DNA of 64,000 nucleotides from an uncultured Cellvibrionales bacterium (GTDB lineage: Bacteria > Pseudomonadota > Gammaproteobacteria > Pseudomonadales > Porticoccaceae). Position numbers and translations under genes: made by a program. Positions 18,321-27,824 of the stretch are shown one piece after another (within the stretch, counting starts at the first letter, position 1; every line of letters begins with the position of its first letter). The notes under the pieces are model-generated. The model made no database searches, had not been told where the DNA came from, and worked only from the letters and a program-made list of their open reading frames with translations. The stretch lies in the NCBI GenBank assembly GCA_913031145.1, contig CAJWCO010000012.1:1-64000 (forward strand). Reading direction: 5' to 3'.

Positions 18321-18960
18321 ACATAACCTCTCTCATTGACGTTGAGCAGGTACTGTTGCGATGAATTAATGACTTGTTAGGCATGGGTGCAATCGCACCG
18401 TGACACGGGATGATCACGCATGAAGAATCCGCAACGAGCCCCGCGCAGGTTAGCCATCAACGTTTAACTGACAAACGATGAATAAACCCTGTGAGCAATG
18501 TTCCGACGGTGCGCTGGATAAATCGCGCCTCACACCTATAAAAATAGCACACGCGCGGAATAGTGCCGAAAAACCGATCCAAGTGTTTGTGCGCAATGTC
18601 GATGCGTTAGCCTCAACACCGGCTATTTTTGTCTACAAATTGAGGAGTCACCCCTGCTAGCTTCGGACTTTGAGTGAAGACCGACACCCCCGCCCGACTG
18701 TCATCATGCCGAGTGGACCTGCAATGCTTGGGTGGGTACCAACAACGCGGCCAATGTGATTTCAGTCGTCATGCAGACCTAGAGATTTAGCGGCCCCCTA
18801 TCGAACGGGAGCAGCAATGCGCAGATCAGTCGTAAACCGATATTGGCATATTCAGCATCATTAGAACGATGTTAGCAAACAGATTTAATACGCCCTAACA
18901 ATAGCGATCTCAAACGCTCCTCTCGATACACGTTACCATCAGAGGGCGATCAGACGCGCG
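18321..18960. other. Gene-free interval
   Basis: About 640 bases with no convincing gene. A 60-codon plus-strand ORF (18478-18660) lacks a ribosome binding site and recognisable features, so I do not call it. I see no tRNA, repeat or strong hairpin. The interval must hold the promoter of the SnoaL-like gene and the end of the beta-propeller transcription unit. Confidence 0.5.
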
Positions 18961-21228
18961 TTACTGTGGGCCATTCTGCGTGGTTGGAGTCCCCCAAAGG
19001 GTCGACCATACGTGATCGCCACGAATGAAATACACCGCGTCATCATGAATAATTGAGCGGTGACGACTTCCCTGCCACCATTCGCGCTTGGCTTTTATAT
19101 GGCCGACCTCTTTGATCTCGGCAAGCGCACTATTGTCTTTGCCATTAATCTCCATAAGATACAGGCGGTCCTCGTCTGTGTAACCGCCCGTTTCGCTTTG
19201 AAGGCCCAATGAGATAGGCACTAAAAAACGGTCTACGCTATCGCTAAACGACTGGTAAGTGAACGCATGACGGTTATAACGTGCCTCTGAGTAACTCCAC
19301 TGCGCGCCGTCACTGGCGCCCAAACTGGTCGTACCCAGTGAATAAGGCGCATTAATCGATGCCACATTAAACAGCTCCAACTTGACCAAACCCTCAGTAT
19401 CCTGCCCCAAACCAATCAGCAGTTGCTCATTCACTGGATGCAGGAAGTCTGAAAACCCGGTAACTTCCAGTTCTCCCGCAATCCGAGGAGTCTCGGGCAC
19501 CGATAGATCTAGAACATACAGTGGGTCGATCCGCTCAAAGGTCACTAGGTACAATTTATCACCAAAAAACCTTACCCCATAAAGATCTTCATCGGGCTTG
19601 CCGATCGCATCGGGACGCTCCGCATTAGGCAATGTCGCCACCACGTTCATCTTCAATCGCGACTCATCGATCTTCAAAACCGACAGTTGGTGGTCAAACC
19701 GATCACGTGTATCGTTCGTTCGCTGAGTGGTCACAACACGCAGGTGACCTGCGTGCTCGTTCATGCGGAAATCCCTGTTACCACTCAGATACAGTGCCCC
19801 ATCAGCTATGCCAGAACCCACATAGGCCAGAGACTCTGACAGGTCATACCCGTGAACGTAGGTGCGGGACACATCGCCTGACCTATCAACCTGACTTAAA
19901 TAGAGCGTCGTGTCGCTCACGTACAAACCATCGGTTGGCTCTGAATAACAGCGCGTGTTAGCAATCGACTGCGTGGTCAGATCAATAGCCATTAATAGCG
20001 TCATCGTGGGATAGCCCAATTTCGATGGGGCATTGGCGTTTTCAGCATCGGCGATATAACACGCTTGGGCGTCGATTAACGGCGCCGCTGTGCCATTAAT
20101 TGAAACGCTGGGTAATACAGCATCAATAGATAAGTTCTCTAAAAGCCGATTATTTTCGACTGCTTGCGACTCATTTGGATAATAGACAAACCCCCCAATA
20201 TCCGGCATATGACGAACCACTAAATACACCACATGGCCCTTCTTGCGGCTATTCACAAAACCCCCATCCACCTCAATTGACACCTGTTGGCTCGGCGCAT
20301 TTACGTCACTGATATCATAGACTGTGACCGCGGTGCTCTGTTTTTGCCAGTTGAGGCTGCGCGAAAAGTCACGCCCATAAGCGCCCCACCAACCCGATGT
20401 GCTGATCGCAACTAACTGTGAATCGTGGGTATACAAACCCTCTACCGTGCGATTACCGCTCAAAGCGATGTGTCCCACTTCCGATGCGGCGGCATTGTCG
20501 GGGTCTGTTTTCACAATCCGAATGCCGCGCTCCTCTTCCCGGCTTTCGAAGGCTTGTGACTCTGCGTCAGCCGCTACGTCTGATGGCAGTACATCATCAA
20601 CAATAAAACAGCACTCCATGCTGCGGCTCGGCGCGATAAAAATATGCCGACCATCATATTTTACATAGTCGTGCTCATCCACTGACGCCTCTAGGGTGTA
20701 AGTCGTTGTGAACGTGGACGCAGATCGCGCCGTCGGCATGGCGTCCGCCACGAGCGCGTCATTCTCTAACTGTATAAGCTGTTCTGAGTCCAGAGTCACG
20801 GCCAACTGGGTAAAGCCCCGCCGAATACTCGCAACCAACTCGGCATCACTTTTAGCTGCAACTAACAACCCCTTAGGTTCAACGATAACCGTGCGCAATC
20901 CTTGTGCCGCCGCATTACCGGCCGCGTCTGTCGCGTCATAGGTGATGGTGTATGTGCCAACCATGGCGGTGTTAACGGTATCGCCCCCTAACACCACTGT
21001 TTCACCGGAATCTGCTTCGTATCCTGGGTCGGACCATGTATCTCCCACATTTATGCTGATAGATGCATCGCCGGTTAACATGATCATCGGTGCGGTGGTG
21101 TCGGGTTGACTGGGTTCATATCCGCCACCTTGATTGGTGACGCCGGTGTCACCTGAGCCGCCACCCCCGCAAGCCGATAACCCACTAACACATATAGTGG
21201 TCAGCAGGGTCAATAACCGTGTGCGCAT
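18961..21228 (-). CDS. Beta-propeller lipoprotein with Ig-like DUF5011 domain
   Basis: The track start codon is TTG. The next codon, ATG at 21228, sits 7 bases from AAGGAG and is preferred, giving 755 residues. The signal sequence ends in a clear lipobox (SGLSAC), then a Gly-rich spacer. Residues of about 45-115 form a DUF5011/HYR-like Ig domain (ITYDATDAAGNAA). The rest matches the secreted beta-propeller family PF09826, with stretches such as RHIFIAPSRSMECCF and VYDISDVNAPSQQVSIEVDG and repeated LYLS/LYLV blades. It is probably on the outer membrane or cell surface. It follows the DUF1800 gene by about 80 bases on the same strand and may belong to that unit. Confidence 0.87.
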   Translation of the reverse strand: MRTRLLTLLTTICVSGLSACGGGGSGDTGVTNQGGGYEPSQPDTTAPMIMLTGDASISINVGDTWSDPGYEADSGETVVLGGDTVNTAMVGTYTITYDATDAAGNAAAQGLRTVIVEPKGLLVAAKSDAELVASIRRGFTQLAVTLDSEQLIQLENDALVADAMPTARSASTFTTTYTLEASVDEHDYVKYDGRHIFIAPSRSMECCFIVDDVLPSDVAADAESQAFESREEERGIRIVKTDPDNAAASEVGHIALSGNRTVEGLYTHDSQLVAISTSGWWGAYGRDFSRSLNWQKQSTAVTVYDISDVNAPSQQVSIEVDGGFVNSRKKGHVVYLVVRHMPDIGGFVYYPNESQAVENNRLLENLSIDAVLPSVSINGTAAPLIDAQACYIADAENANAPSKLGYPTMTLLMAIDLTTQSIANTRCYSEPTDGLYVSDTTLYLSQVDRSGDVSRTYVHGYDLSESLAYVGSGIADGALYLSGNRDFRMNEHAGHLRVVTTQRTNDTRDRFDHQLSVLKIDESRLKMNVVATLPNAERPDAIGKPDEDLYGVRFFGDKLYLVTFERIDPLYVLDLSVPETPRIAGELEVTGFSDFLHPVNEQLLIGLGQDTEGLVKLELFNVASINAPYSLGTTSLGASDGAQWSYSEARYNRHAFTYQSFSDSVDRFLVPISLGLQSETGGYTDEDRLYLMEINGKDNSALAEIKEVGHIKAKREWWQGSRHRSIIHDDAVYFIRGDHVWSTLWGTPTTQNGPQ

Positions 21229-21311
21229 CAACTGTCTCCTTGAAATTGTTCGTTTTAACTGTCATTCGCACGACGCTGTTTGTGAGCTGACCAAGACAAC
21301 CCTTAACGCCC

Positions 21312-24300
21312 TTATCTGGAAACCATTGTCTCCGCGGCTGTGGCAATACTATAGATCGCCAAATCATAACGAACGGACGAATCCACGAGCGCGAGCCGGT
21401 CGATCATTGCTTGGCGGATCCCAGTGTTGCTCGTTTGCGCCAACTGTCCTGCATTCAAGTAAAAGTCCAGAAAATTGACCAACGCCGTGGCCTTATCAGT
21501 GGCACTGCCGTTGGTCGAATTCCATACTGTGCTCAAAGGCTGCTCGTTCAGAAGCACCCTAAACTGGTCTTTCGTGTAGGTCATATTGAAGTTCGTGTAT
21601 CGATTACTACGCACAAGGCCCGTTGTGATCAGCGAGTTAAGCCCATTGAAGACATCAAATAGCTGACTTTCATTGACAAGCTGTAATTCCGGAGAAACCA
21701 ATGACTTACTCGCTATCATCCCCGTTGGTGCGAAGTCTGAAGAAAAGAAATTGAAAACTGACGGCGCTCGCAAAGGTTCCTGGCCAAACTGGACAATATT
21801 GCCCACACGCATGAACGTCACGCCTTCGTCGAAAGATCCGGTCTGGCTGTATCCAATCCCCGGAATACTGTTTGTGTCACCCGTGCCTGCGCCCAGTGGA
21901 ATCTTTGATTGCGCCTTGAGCAACCGCATGATACTGGTCAAATGGAGTACCGGTTCCTTTAATTTTCCAAACGTATTGGACGCAAGAACACTGGGATCGC
22001 GGGCTTCGACATCGAGCAAGATAGCCTTGATGACTGCTTCTAGATCGCCGTCGGCTCCAAATGCCACAGCCACCCGCTCTATGTAGCCCGGACTGGGATT
22101 TGATGTGACAAAACGCTGAATCAGTTTTCGAGCCAGAAATGGTGCGGTTGTGCCATGACCCACCAGGTGATCAAGCACCACATTTAATTCGGCGTCGGCC
22201 GCCTCAATATTTCCTGCAGTATTACCCGCAATAACAACGGCTTCACCACGCTCACTGAAAAGGACTTTTTCGTCAAAATCATGGTGCTCAGAAAAAAACT
22301 GCATCGGATGAGTCCACCGGTACTGAGGACCTGAAAATCCATTATTGAGTGAGAAGTTGAAATTCTCAATAGCATCTGCGTTCCCATCCGTTTTACTGAA
22401 CGATAAGCCTGTCATCACGCGAGCCAATTCGCTTATGACCGTATTGTCATAGGTCTCCATCGGCAAATTATTAGCACCCAGTTTGATCGATCCATTTTTC
22501 TGCCGATGAACGAGACCGAAGGTGAACAACTGCATCACCTCGCGAGCATAATTTTCGTCGGGGAAAGTACCCTGCTCAAGGTTTTGCTTTTTGTTCTTTA
22601 GATGACTTAGATAAAGCCCCATTACTGGATGACGCGTCACTTCACCCAATAAATCGCGGTACGATGAGAAAGCGTGACGTGCGAGTGTGTCCCAGTAATC
22701 GGCTGTACCTCTATGAGCCGCGCGAACGCCATTATCTTGGTCACTCACCACCAAAATCTCACTCAAAGCAAACGCCATGCGTTGGCGCAACTGGTCAGAT
22801 CCATACAAAGCGATAGGCCAAAACGCGTCGCGCCTGAGATTTTCTTCTTGCTCAGGACGATCACAAGTGGAATTCCTAGACGTATCGCAATTAAGAAAGT
22901 ACGGAATGGTCTCATCCACCAGCGGCAGCATGGCACTTTGCGGTTTTGCCATTTGTGTATCGATCCAATTTTCGTAGACCGTCATTCGGTTACCGCCGTC
23001 GTCGTCCATCAACGTCTTGATTTCTTGGTAGCTCTCGGGCGTCGCTCCGAACGTTGACTGGTTGAGGAACCTAGCAATATCGGCATCGACCTCGGCCGCG
23101 GTCAGAGTCAAACGCCCGTCCCCGACCGAACCGGTTGGTGCATCGACGGTCGCATCAAAAACCAAAGCCGCTGAAATCTCTCCCTTGGGATAGTTAGCAG
23201 TATGGATATTAATGTAAAATTTACCTTCGAAAAGTGCGTCGAGAACCTGCTGCTCGGTGGTAAAAATGCCGCCAGGAGCAAGGTCCCAGGTGTGCAGTGT
23301 GAGATGCCCATTTGGATCTAACTCCGCGTCCTCAATATCCCGCACAATCGTCCCTGAGGGACTTAGATGAATATGTTGATCGGTTCTTACAGAGCCTAAG
23401 TTTGTAAAGGTATAGGTCAGCACACCCTGATCGTTATCGCCTTGGAGAATGAAACTTAACAAGCCCGAACCTGCCGTATCGGCCCCATCCTGCGGCCCAA
23501 AGGTGCCCAAAAATACGCGTCCATTTGCGCTTGCATTGGTCGCATCGTTGATTTTCACCGCCGCCGAAATACTGTCACCTAACGTGTAGCCTTCCCCTGC
23601 TTGTAACGTCAGCGTTAACGCTTCAGGCACCTCAGAGAGAGTATCTTGTTGCGGCACGACCTCAATCACGCGAAAATTTTGGTTGTCGCCAAGTTCCAAC
23701 ATGCCCTCTACCGTGCCACCATCGCTGTAGCGCAACTGGTAGTCGTCTGCAGTCGCAGAACCTTTGGTGACATCGCTATGTCCCGACAGCGCAAAGGCTA
23801 TTGCCATGGCGTGATTATCACCTGTTCGCTCAATTTTAAACTTAGCCACTTGATTATTTTTCTCATAGGCGTTTTCTTCAACGACGCTCACATTAATTTG
23901 CGGCCGATTTAAGTTGGCGTCATCTGCGGAAGAATCACCCGAGCCGTCAGGGCTTCCGTCGTGATCGGCATCATACGTTACACTGTCGTCAGGTGCCCTC
24001 CAGTTACCATTAACATCACCGATAAGAACGCCCACAACGTTCTGTATGTGTTGACCTGGGTACTCAAAAGTGATCCCATTGTTGTCCCATGTGACAGTGT
24101 TCTGTGTGGCAAGAGAACTCTCAGATGCTTCGTCCCCAAAATTCTCGTCAACAAAGACCCAGCGACGCGATCCCTCGGTCTCAAGCTTGACCGCCATCCG
24201 CAATATCGCCAGCGCATCAGCTGACGTAATCTGACCATCAGCGTTAATGTCAGCGGCTATATATTGATACGGCGATACAGGCGGCGTCTCTATGGGCCCG

Positions 24301-25643
24301 CTTCCGTCAGGATCACTATTGGGGTTAATGCCCACCGCAATTTTAAGTGCCGCCAAAGCATCAGTAGAACTAATGACACTGCCTGCCTCATCTGCGGTGA
24401 TATCCTTATTTGCAGTTAGGTGATTGGTGCCATGGTAGTGCTTGGAAAAAGCATAAGAACCTGAGGCATTTGATACTGCATCGGCCAAGAAATCGTTCGC
24501 GATACCACCCGTAAGCCCTCCCAACGTCATCGTCACAGATTCTAGCAGTGCATGGTTTTTCCAGTGATAAGCAACGCCTGACACCATCGGTATCCGTGGC
24601 GTGCAGATAGCGCAATCGTCCTTATCTAAGGGATCGGTTCCGTCAATCGCTTCCTGAGTATCAGGAATATCATCGCCGTCGTCATCGAGATCGTCGTTGT
24701 TCCCTATACCGTCAGCATCGGTATCCAACCACTCAGAGGGGTCCAATGCAAAGGCGTCGAGATTGTCATTGACACCATCACGGTCGGTATCAACCCTTAG
24801 CGGATCCGTCCCGTTAGCGATCTCGTCGGTGTCTGGGATTTTATCCCCATCATCATCATCGTCAACGTTGTTACCCGTGCCATCAGAATCTGTGTCGATA
24901 GACTCTGCAGCATCGAGTGGAAACGTATCATCGGCATTACTGACACCGTCTCCGTCGGTATCACTGCCGCCAACGCACATGACCCACACCCGCGACTGGA
25001 GAGTGGTTGGATCATTTGCAGGCGCCGTATTACTAAAGTGCGTCGTAGGAAGTGCGGCTTCTTGGGTATCGCTGTTTAAGTAAAGTCGAGGCGTAAATAC
25101 GAAGCGCTTCGCCGTATCAATTGCAACGACATCACGCGTCCAGTATTTTGACTGCTGCTGCGGCCAGCCCGCTAAACTCGCATCAGGTGTCGCCATAGTG
25201 ACTTGAAAAACACCACCACTGCCAATCGGCAATAGGTGATCGGTGATTTCTTGTCGCGTCGGAAGTCGACCATTTTTACTGTCACACCAACGTGTCGCCG
25301 ACGCAAAGTTCATTCTTCTAAAGGCGAGATTAGTTCCAACCCACGGCGCACTGACGGCAGCCGTTTTGTTTTCAGTACAACCAGACTCACCATCACACCA
25401 CTGCGCAAACGGTGCCTCATCGTCAGTAGGGGGTCGCGTAAACGTTATATCCCCGGAAACATAGCTGCCCCTGACCGTCACATCATCCGCGCTACCGGAA
25501 ATTTTGTCTGGGCCATTGCCGTTGGTGAGATCTATCGGCACCGTAATCGGCGCGGTGTCGGCACCAACGTGCCCACTGACAACAAACATCCAAAAAACGC
25601 AACTGAATCTTAACAATCGGAAGATCTGTCTATTAAGCTGCAT
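21312..25643 (-). CDS. Secreted multidomain DUF1800 protein (TSP3, dockerin, Calx-beta-like, CHRD)
   Basis: A 1443-residue exported protein. After a signal peptide (FSCVFWMFVVSGHVGA) comes a DUF1566-like segment (GRLPTRQEI) to about residue 225. Acidic thrombospondin type 3 repeats (DTDGDGVSNADDTFPLD and DDDDDGDKIPDTDE) run to about 345. Two dockerin-like F-hand motifs follow, the second being ADINADGQITSADALAILRM. Next are a Calx-beta-like region (SVVEENAYEKNNQVAKFKIE), a CHRD domain (GRVFLGTFG to GEISAAL, about 705-835) and the C-terminal DUF1800 domain (about 860 to end; RFLNQSTFGATPESYQEI). DUF1800 proteins are almost always paired with DUF1501 proteins, as here. The function of the pair is not known; calcium binding and surface display are likely. 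Confidence 0.9.
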   Translation of the reverse strand: MQLNRQIFRLLRFSCVFWMFVVSGHVGADTAPITVPIDLTNGNGPDKISGSADDVTVRGSYVSGDITFTRPPTDDEAPFAQWCDGESGCTENKTAAVSAPWVGTNLAFRRMNFASATRWCDSKNGRLPTRQEITDHLLPIGSGGVFQVTMATPDASLAGWPQQQSKYWTRDVVAIDTAKRFVFTPRLYLNSDTQEAALPTTHFSNTAPANDPTTLQSRVWVMCVGGSDTDGDGVSNADDTFPLDAAESIDTDSDGTGNNVDDDDDGDKIPDTDEIANGTDPLRVDTDRDGVNDNLDAFALDPSEWLDTDADGIGNNDDLDDDGDDIPDTQEAIDGTDPLDKDDCAICTPRIPMVSGVAYHWKNHALLESVTMTLGGLTGGIANDFLADAVSNASGSYAFSKHYHGTNHLTANKDITADEAGSVISSTDALAALKIAVGINPNSDPDGSGPIETPPVSPYQYIAADINADGQITSADALAILRMAVKLETEGSRRWVFVDENFGDEASESSLATQNTVTWDNNGITFEYPGQHIQNVVGVLIGDVNGNWRAPDDSVTYDADHDGSPDGSGDSSADDANLNRPQINVSVVEENAYEKNNQVAKFKIERTGDNHAMAIAFALSGHSDVTKGSATADDYQLRYSDGGTVEGMLELGDNQNFRVIEVVPQQDTLSEVPEALTLTLQAGEGYTLGDSISAAVKINDATNASANGRVFLGTFGPQDGADTAGSGLLSFILQGDNDQGVLTYTFTNLGSVRTDQHIHLSPSGTIVRDIEDAELDPNGHLTLHTWDLAPGGIFTTEQQVLDALFEGKFYINIHTANYPKGEISAALVFDATVDAPTGSVGDGRLTLTAAEVDADIARFLNQSTFGATPESYQEIKTLMDDDGGNRMTVYENWIDTQMAKPQSAMLPLVDETIPYFLNCDTSRNSTCDRPEQEENLRRDAFWPIALYGSDQLRQRMAFALSEILVVSDQDNGVRAAHRGTADYWDTLARHAFSSYRDLLGEVTRHPVMGLYLSHLKNKKQNLEQGTFPDENYAREVMQLFTFGLVHRQKNGSIKLGANNLPMETYDNTVISELARVMTGLSFSKTDGNADAIENFNFSLNNGFSGPQYRWTHPMQFFSEHHDFDEKVLFSERGEAVVIAGNTAGNIEAADAELNVVLDHLVGHGTTAPFLARKLIQRFVTSNPSPGYIERVAVAFGADGDLEAVIKAILLDVEARDPSVLASNTFGKLKEPVLHLTSIMRLLKAQSKIPLGAGTGDTNSIPGIGYSQTGSFDEGVTFMRVGNIVQFGQEPLRAPSVFNFFSSDFAPTGMIASKSLVSPELQLVNESQLFDVFNGLNSLITTGLVRSNRYTNFNMTYTKDQFRVLLNEQPLSTVWNSTNGSATDKATALVNFLDFYLNAGQLAQTSNTGIRQAMIDRLALVDSSVRYDLAIYSIATAAETMVSR

Positions 25644-25797
25644 ACACTAACAAGCCCTTTAAAGTTCTTTACCCATTGTAGTTAACCATTTAAAAATACC
25701 TCAATGAAAAACGCATCGCTGTGTCTGCCAGCACCTTCAGCGCCGGCCTCAAAACGCATTAAAACTAAGCGCTGGATATTTCGCATGGAGATCAACC

Positions 25798-27249
25798 TCA
25801 AAACTGCAAAAAATCTAAATTACTCGCCAAATCAAACGGACTGGAAAAATTCGCTAATGACGGGAAAATCTGAGCAACCTCCGACTGTGGCACTCCCATC
25901 CAATGCGCAATTAACGCCGCACACTGGGAATTAGACGTTGTTGGGATCCAACGGCCCCGCCCCGGATCAAGGCTATTATTTAGGTCAAGATTAGGGTAAG
26001 TACCAAACAGTCTGCCGCCATTGACCATGCCACCCATTGCCAACGCATGTCCACCCCATCCGTGGTCAGTCCCGCTGGTCGCATCGTCTCCGTTAGGCGT
26101 AAATGTGCGGCCAAACTCTGAACCTACGTAAGTCAGAACCTTATCGAAGTCCCCCTGTTGTTGCAGCGCTGTTTTAAAACCTTGCAGCGCCGCATCCAAT
26201 TCAGACATCAATGTTGCGTGGTCTGACAGCATGTTTTGATGGGTATCGAAACCCGACATCTTAACGAAATAGACTGGACGACGGTTACTCATGTAGGTTC
26301 GCCCACCAATCATCTTGGCAACGGTTTTTAGCTGTCTCGCTACACGTGTCGTCGATAACCCCGCAGCGTTGAAGATGCCATCATAATCGACACCCGAGGC
26401 ATTAGCCCGCTGAAAAGTGGTGGTGACAATGGCTTCAGCGGTTCTCGCCGAATCAAAGACACTTCGATATTTTTGCGCCATGAGGTGAGAAGAATCGTCC
26501 ACTCCAGCCATACCGGCTTCGACGATCGCCTTACGATCACCCGTGAATGCGGCCAGTGAGATAACCCCATCTCGACTCATCGTATAGGGGTTAATCAAAC
26601 TGTCTCGGCTCACCTGAAATGAATTAAGACCCGAGACCGAAATCAACGGAGAGACACTCACATCTGTGTTGTAATCTGCCAGCATTTCGGCAAGCCGTCC
26701 CCCCCAGCCGTACTGAAACGGGTTAGACGGTTCACTTTGAAACTGCCGCTGTTGGTCTGCATGTGAGAACAGTCGCGGCGGCAACGAAACCAATGCATCT
26801 TGAAATTGGGGCGCGTCGGTGGGCACAATTAAATTGCCGGTGTTGCACAAAACCGACAAATCGCCCGCATTGAACATAGCGGCCATGTTGACGCAATTAG
26901 GATGTAGCCCAAAGTTCTCGGCGCTACTACCGTCATACAATGTCGCTTTAGCACGCAAATTAAGCGTATTCAACTGCTCCGCCGGCAACGCCAAAAAACG
27001 CCTGCCATTCTCGTAATCAGACCGTAAACTCGTCGTTCCAGTCGGAACAATCATATTAAATGAGTCATTGCCGCCTTCGAGAAAAACGAGTACTAAAGCA
27101 CGGAAATCGTCGGCGTTTGCGATCACTTTAGGGGCATTAACTAATCCCCAGAAACCCATAGAGTTGACCGCCACGGTGGACCCCAGTGACCACGATGCGG
27201 TACTTTTTAAAAACCCTCGTCGCGACAATGTCTTTCTATAATTCAACAC
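25798..27249 (-). CDS. DUF1501 family protein with Tat-type signal
   Basis: A 483-residue protein with a twin-arginine leader (LSRRGFLKSTASWSLGSTVA), so it is probably exported folded. Family features are FRALVLVFLEGGNDSFNMIVP near residue 50, FGLHPNCVNMAAMF, and the C-terminal block EFGRTFTPNGDDATSGTDHGWGGHALAMGG. DUF1501 belongs to the alkaline-phosphatase/sulfatase-like superfamily and is normally encoded next to DUF1800; here it comes first in the unit and DUF1800 lies 150 bases downstream. The start codon is GTG (a TTG follows it), since no ATG precedes the Arg pair. No substrate is known. Confidence 0.9.
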   Translation of the reverse strand: MLNYRKTLSRRGFLKSTASWSLGSTVAVNSMGFWGLVNAPKVIANADDFRALVLVFLEGGNDSFNMIVPTGTTSLRSDYENGRRFLALPAEQLNTLNLRAKATLYDGSSAENFGLHPNCVNMAAMFNAGDLSVLCNTGNLIVPTDAPQFQDALVSLPPRLFSHADQQRQFQSEPSNPFQYGWGGRLAEMLADYNTDVSVSPLISVSGLNSFQVSRDSLINPYTMSRDGVISLAAFTGDRKAIVEAGMAGVDDSSHLMAQKYRSVFDSARTAEAIVTTTFQRANASGVDYDGIFNAAGLSTTRVARQLKTVAKMIGGRTYMSNRRPVYFVKMSGFDTHQNMLSDHATLMSELDAALQGFKTALQQQGDFDKVLTYVGSEFGRTFTPNGDDATSGTDHGWGGHALAMGGMVNGGRLFGTYPNLDLNNSLDPGRGRWIPTTSNSQCAALIAHWMGVPQSEVAQIFPSLANFSSPFDLASNLDFLQF

Positions 27250-27824
27250 CGAACCCCATATCTTTTCTCAAGGACAAAAGCTGGCTGAAACGTTCATAAA
27301 AGAGCCGCGGAACCCTCGCGCAGCTTTTATAATTCGCTGTCTGTGCCCCGCTCTTTTCTATGGACCCTGAAACGGCCCACAAACACCGCCATTGCTTGCA
27401 TAACATACATGTGAATCGGCCTGATTGTCTACATTCTTTTGACAAAAAAATATTCAACCGCTTTAAAGTATTCCTTTCACGATATCCGCATGCGGCCATA
27501 AGATTACGCATACATCTTATCTAAAACTTAGGCGAACTAGGCCAATTCAAAGCCGATTTCAAAATTGATTAAAGCTGACATGAAAGAGGGATACTCGGGC
27601 AGTCAATTAGCAAGGGGCAACGATTTGTCGCTGAGTATTGCAGCACGACGGAGATTTTATCGCAATCTGTTGCTGCGACCATGAGGTTCTAAAAGCCGCG
27701 ATTACGACTCACTCTATCCATCGATGCAGGTTTCATTTATGCTGTAGCGCATGAATGAAATCCGACCCCTAAGCATCGACATCGTGTTAAGCGCGGTATA
27801 AAAGACAGCAACGAGTAAACTTAC
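27250..27824. other. Gene-free divergent promoter region
   Basis: About 575 bases between the divergent DUF1501 and hydrolase-cyclase genes. The ORF at 27236-27511 is not convincing. The only structure I see is the inverted repeat near 27731-27760, listed separately. Confidence 0.5.
27731..27760. repeat. 12-bp inverted repeat upstream of the hydrolase-cyclase gene
   Basis: TTTCATTTATGC, a 6-base loop and GCATGAATGAAA form arms that match at 11 of 12 positions; the mismatch would be a G-U pair in RNA. It lies 64 bases before the cyclase-fusion start and could be an operator or a 5-prime-leader hairpin. Confidence 0.5.

Noticed and set aside
18478-18660. Small gene in the 18.3-19.0 kb gap
   Set aside because: No ribosome binding site, signal peptide or known motif; 60 codons can occur by chance.
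24200-25000. Tandem DNA repeat within the DUF1800 gene
   Set aside because: The repetition is at the protein level (Asp-rich TSP3 and dockerin motifs) and the DNA copies have diverged, so it is coding and not a separate repeat element.
27236-27511. 91-codon minus-strand ORF upstream of DUF1501
   Set aside because: It has no recognisable domain and occupies what should be the DUF1501 promoter region.
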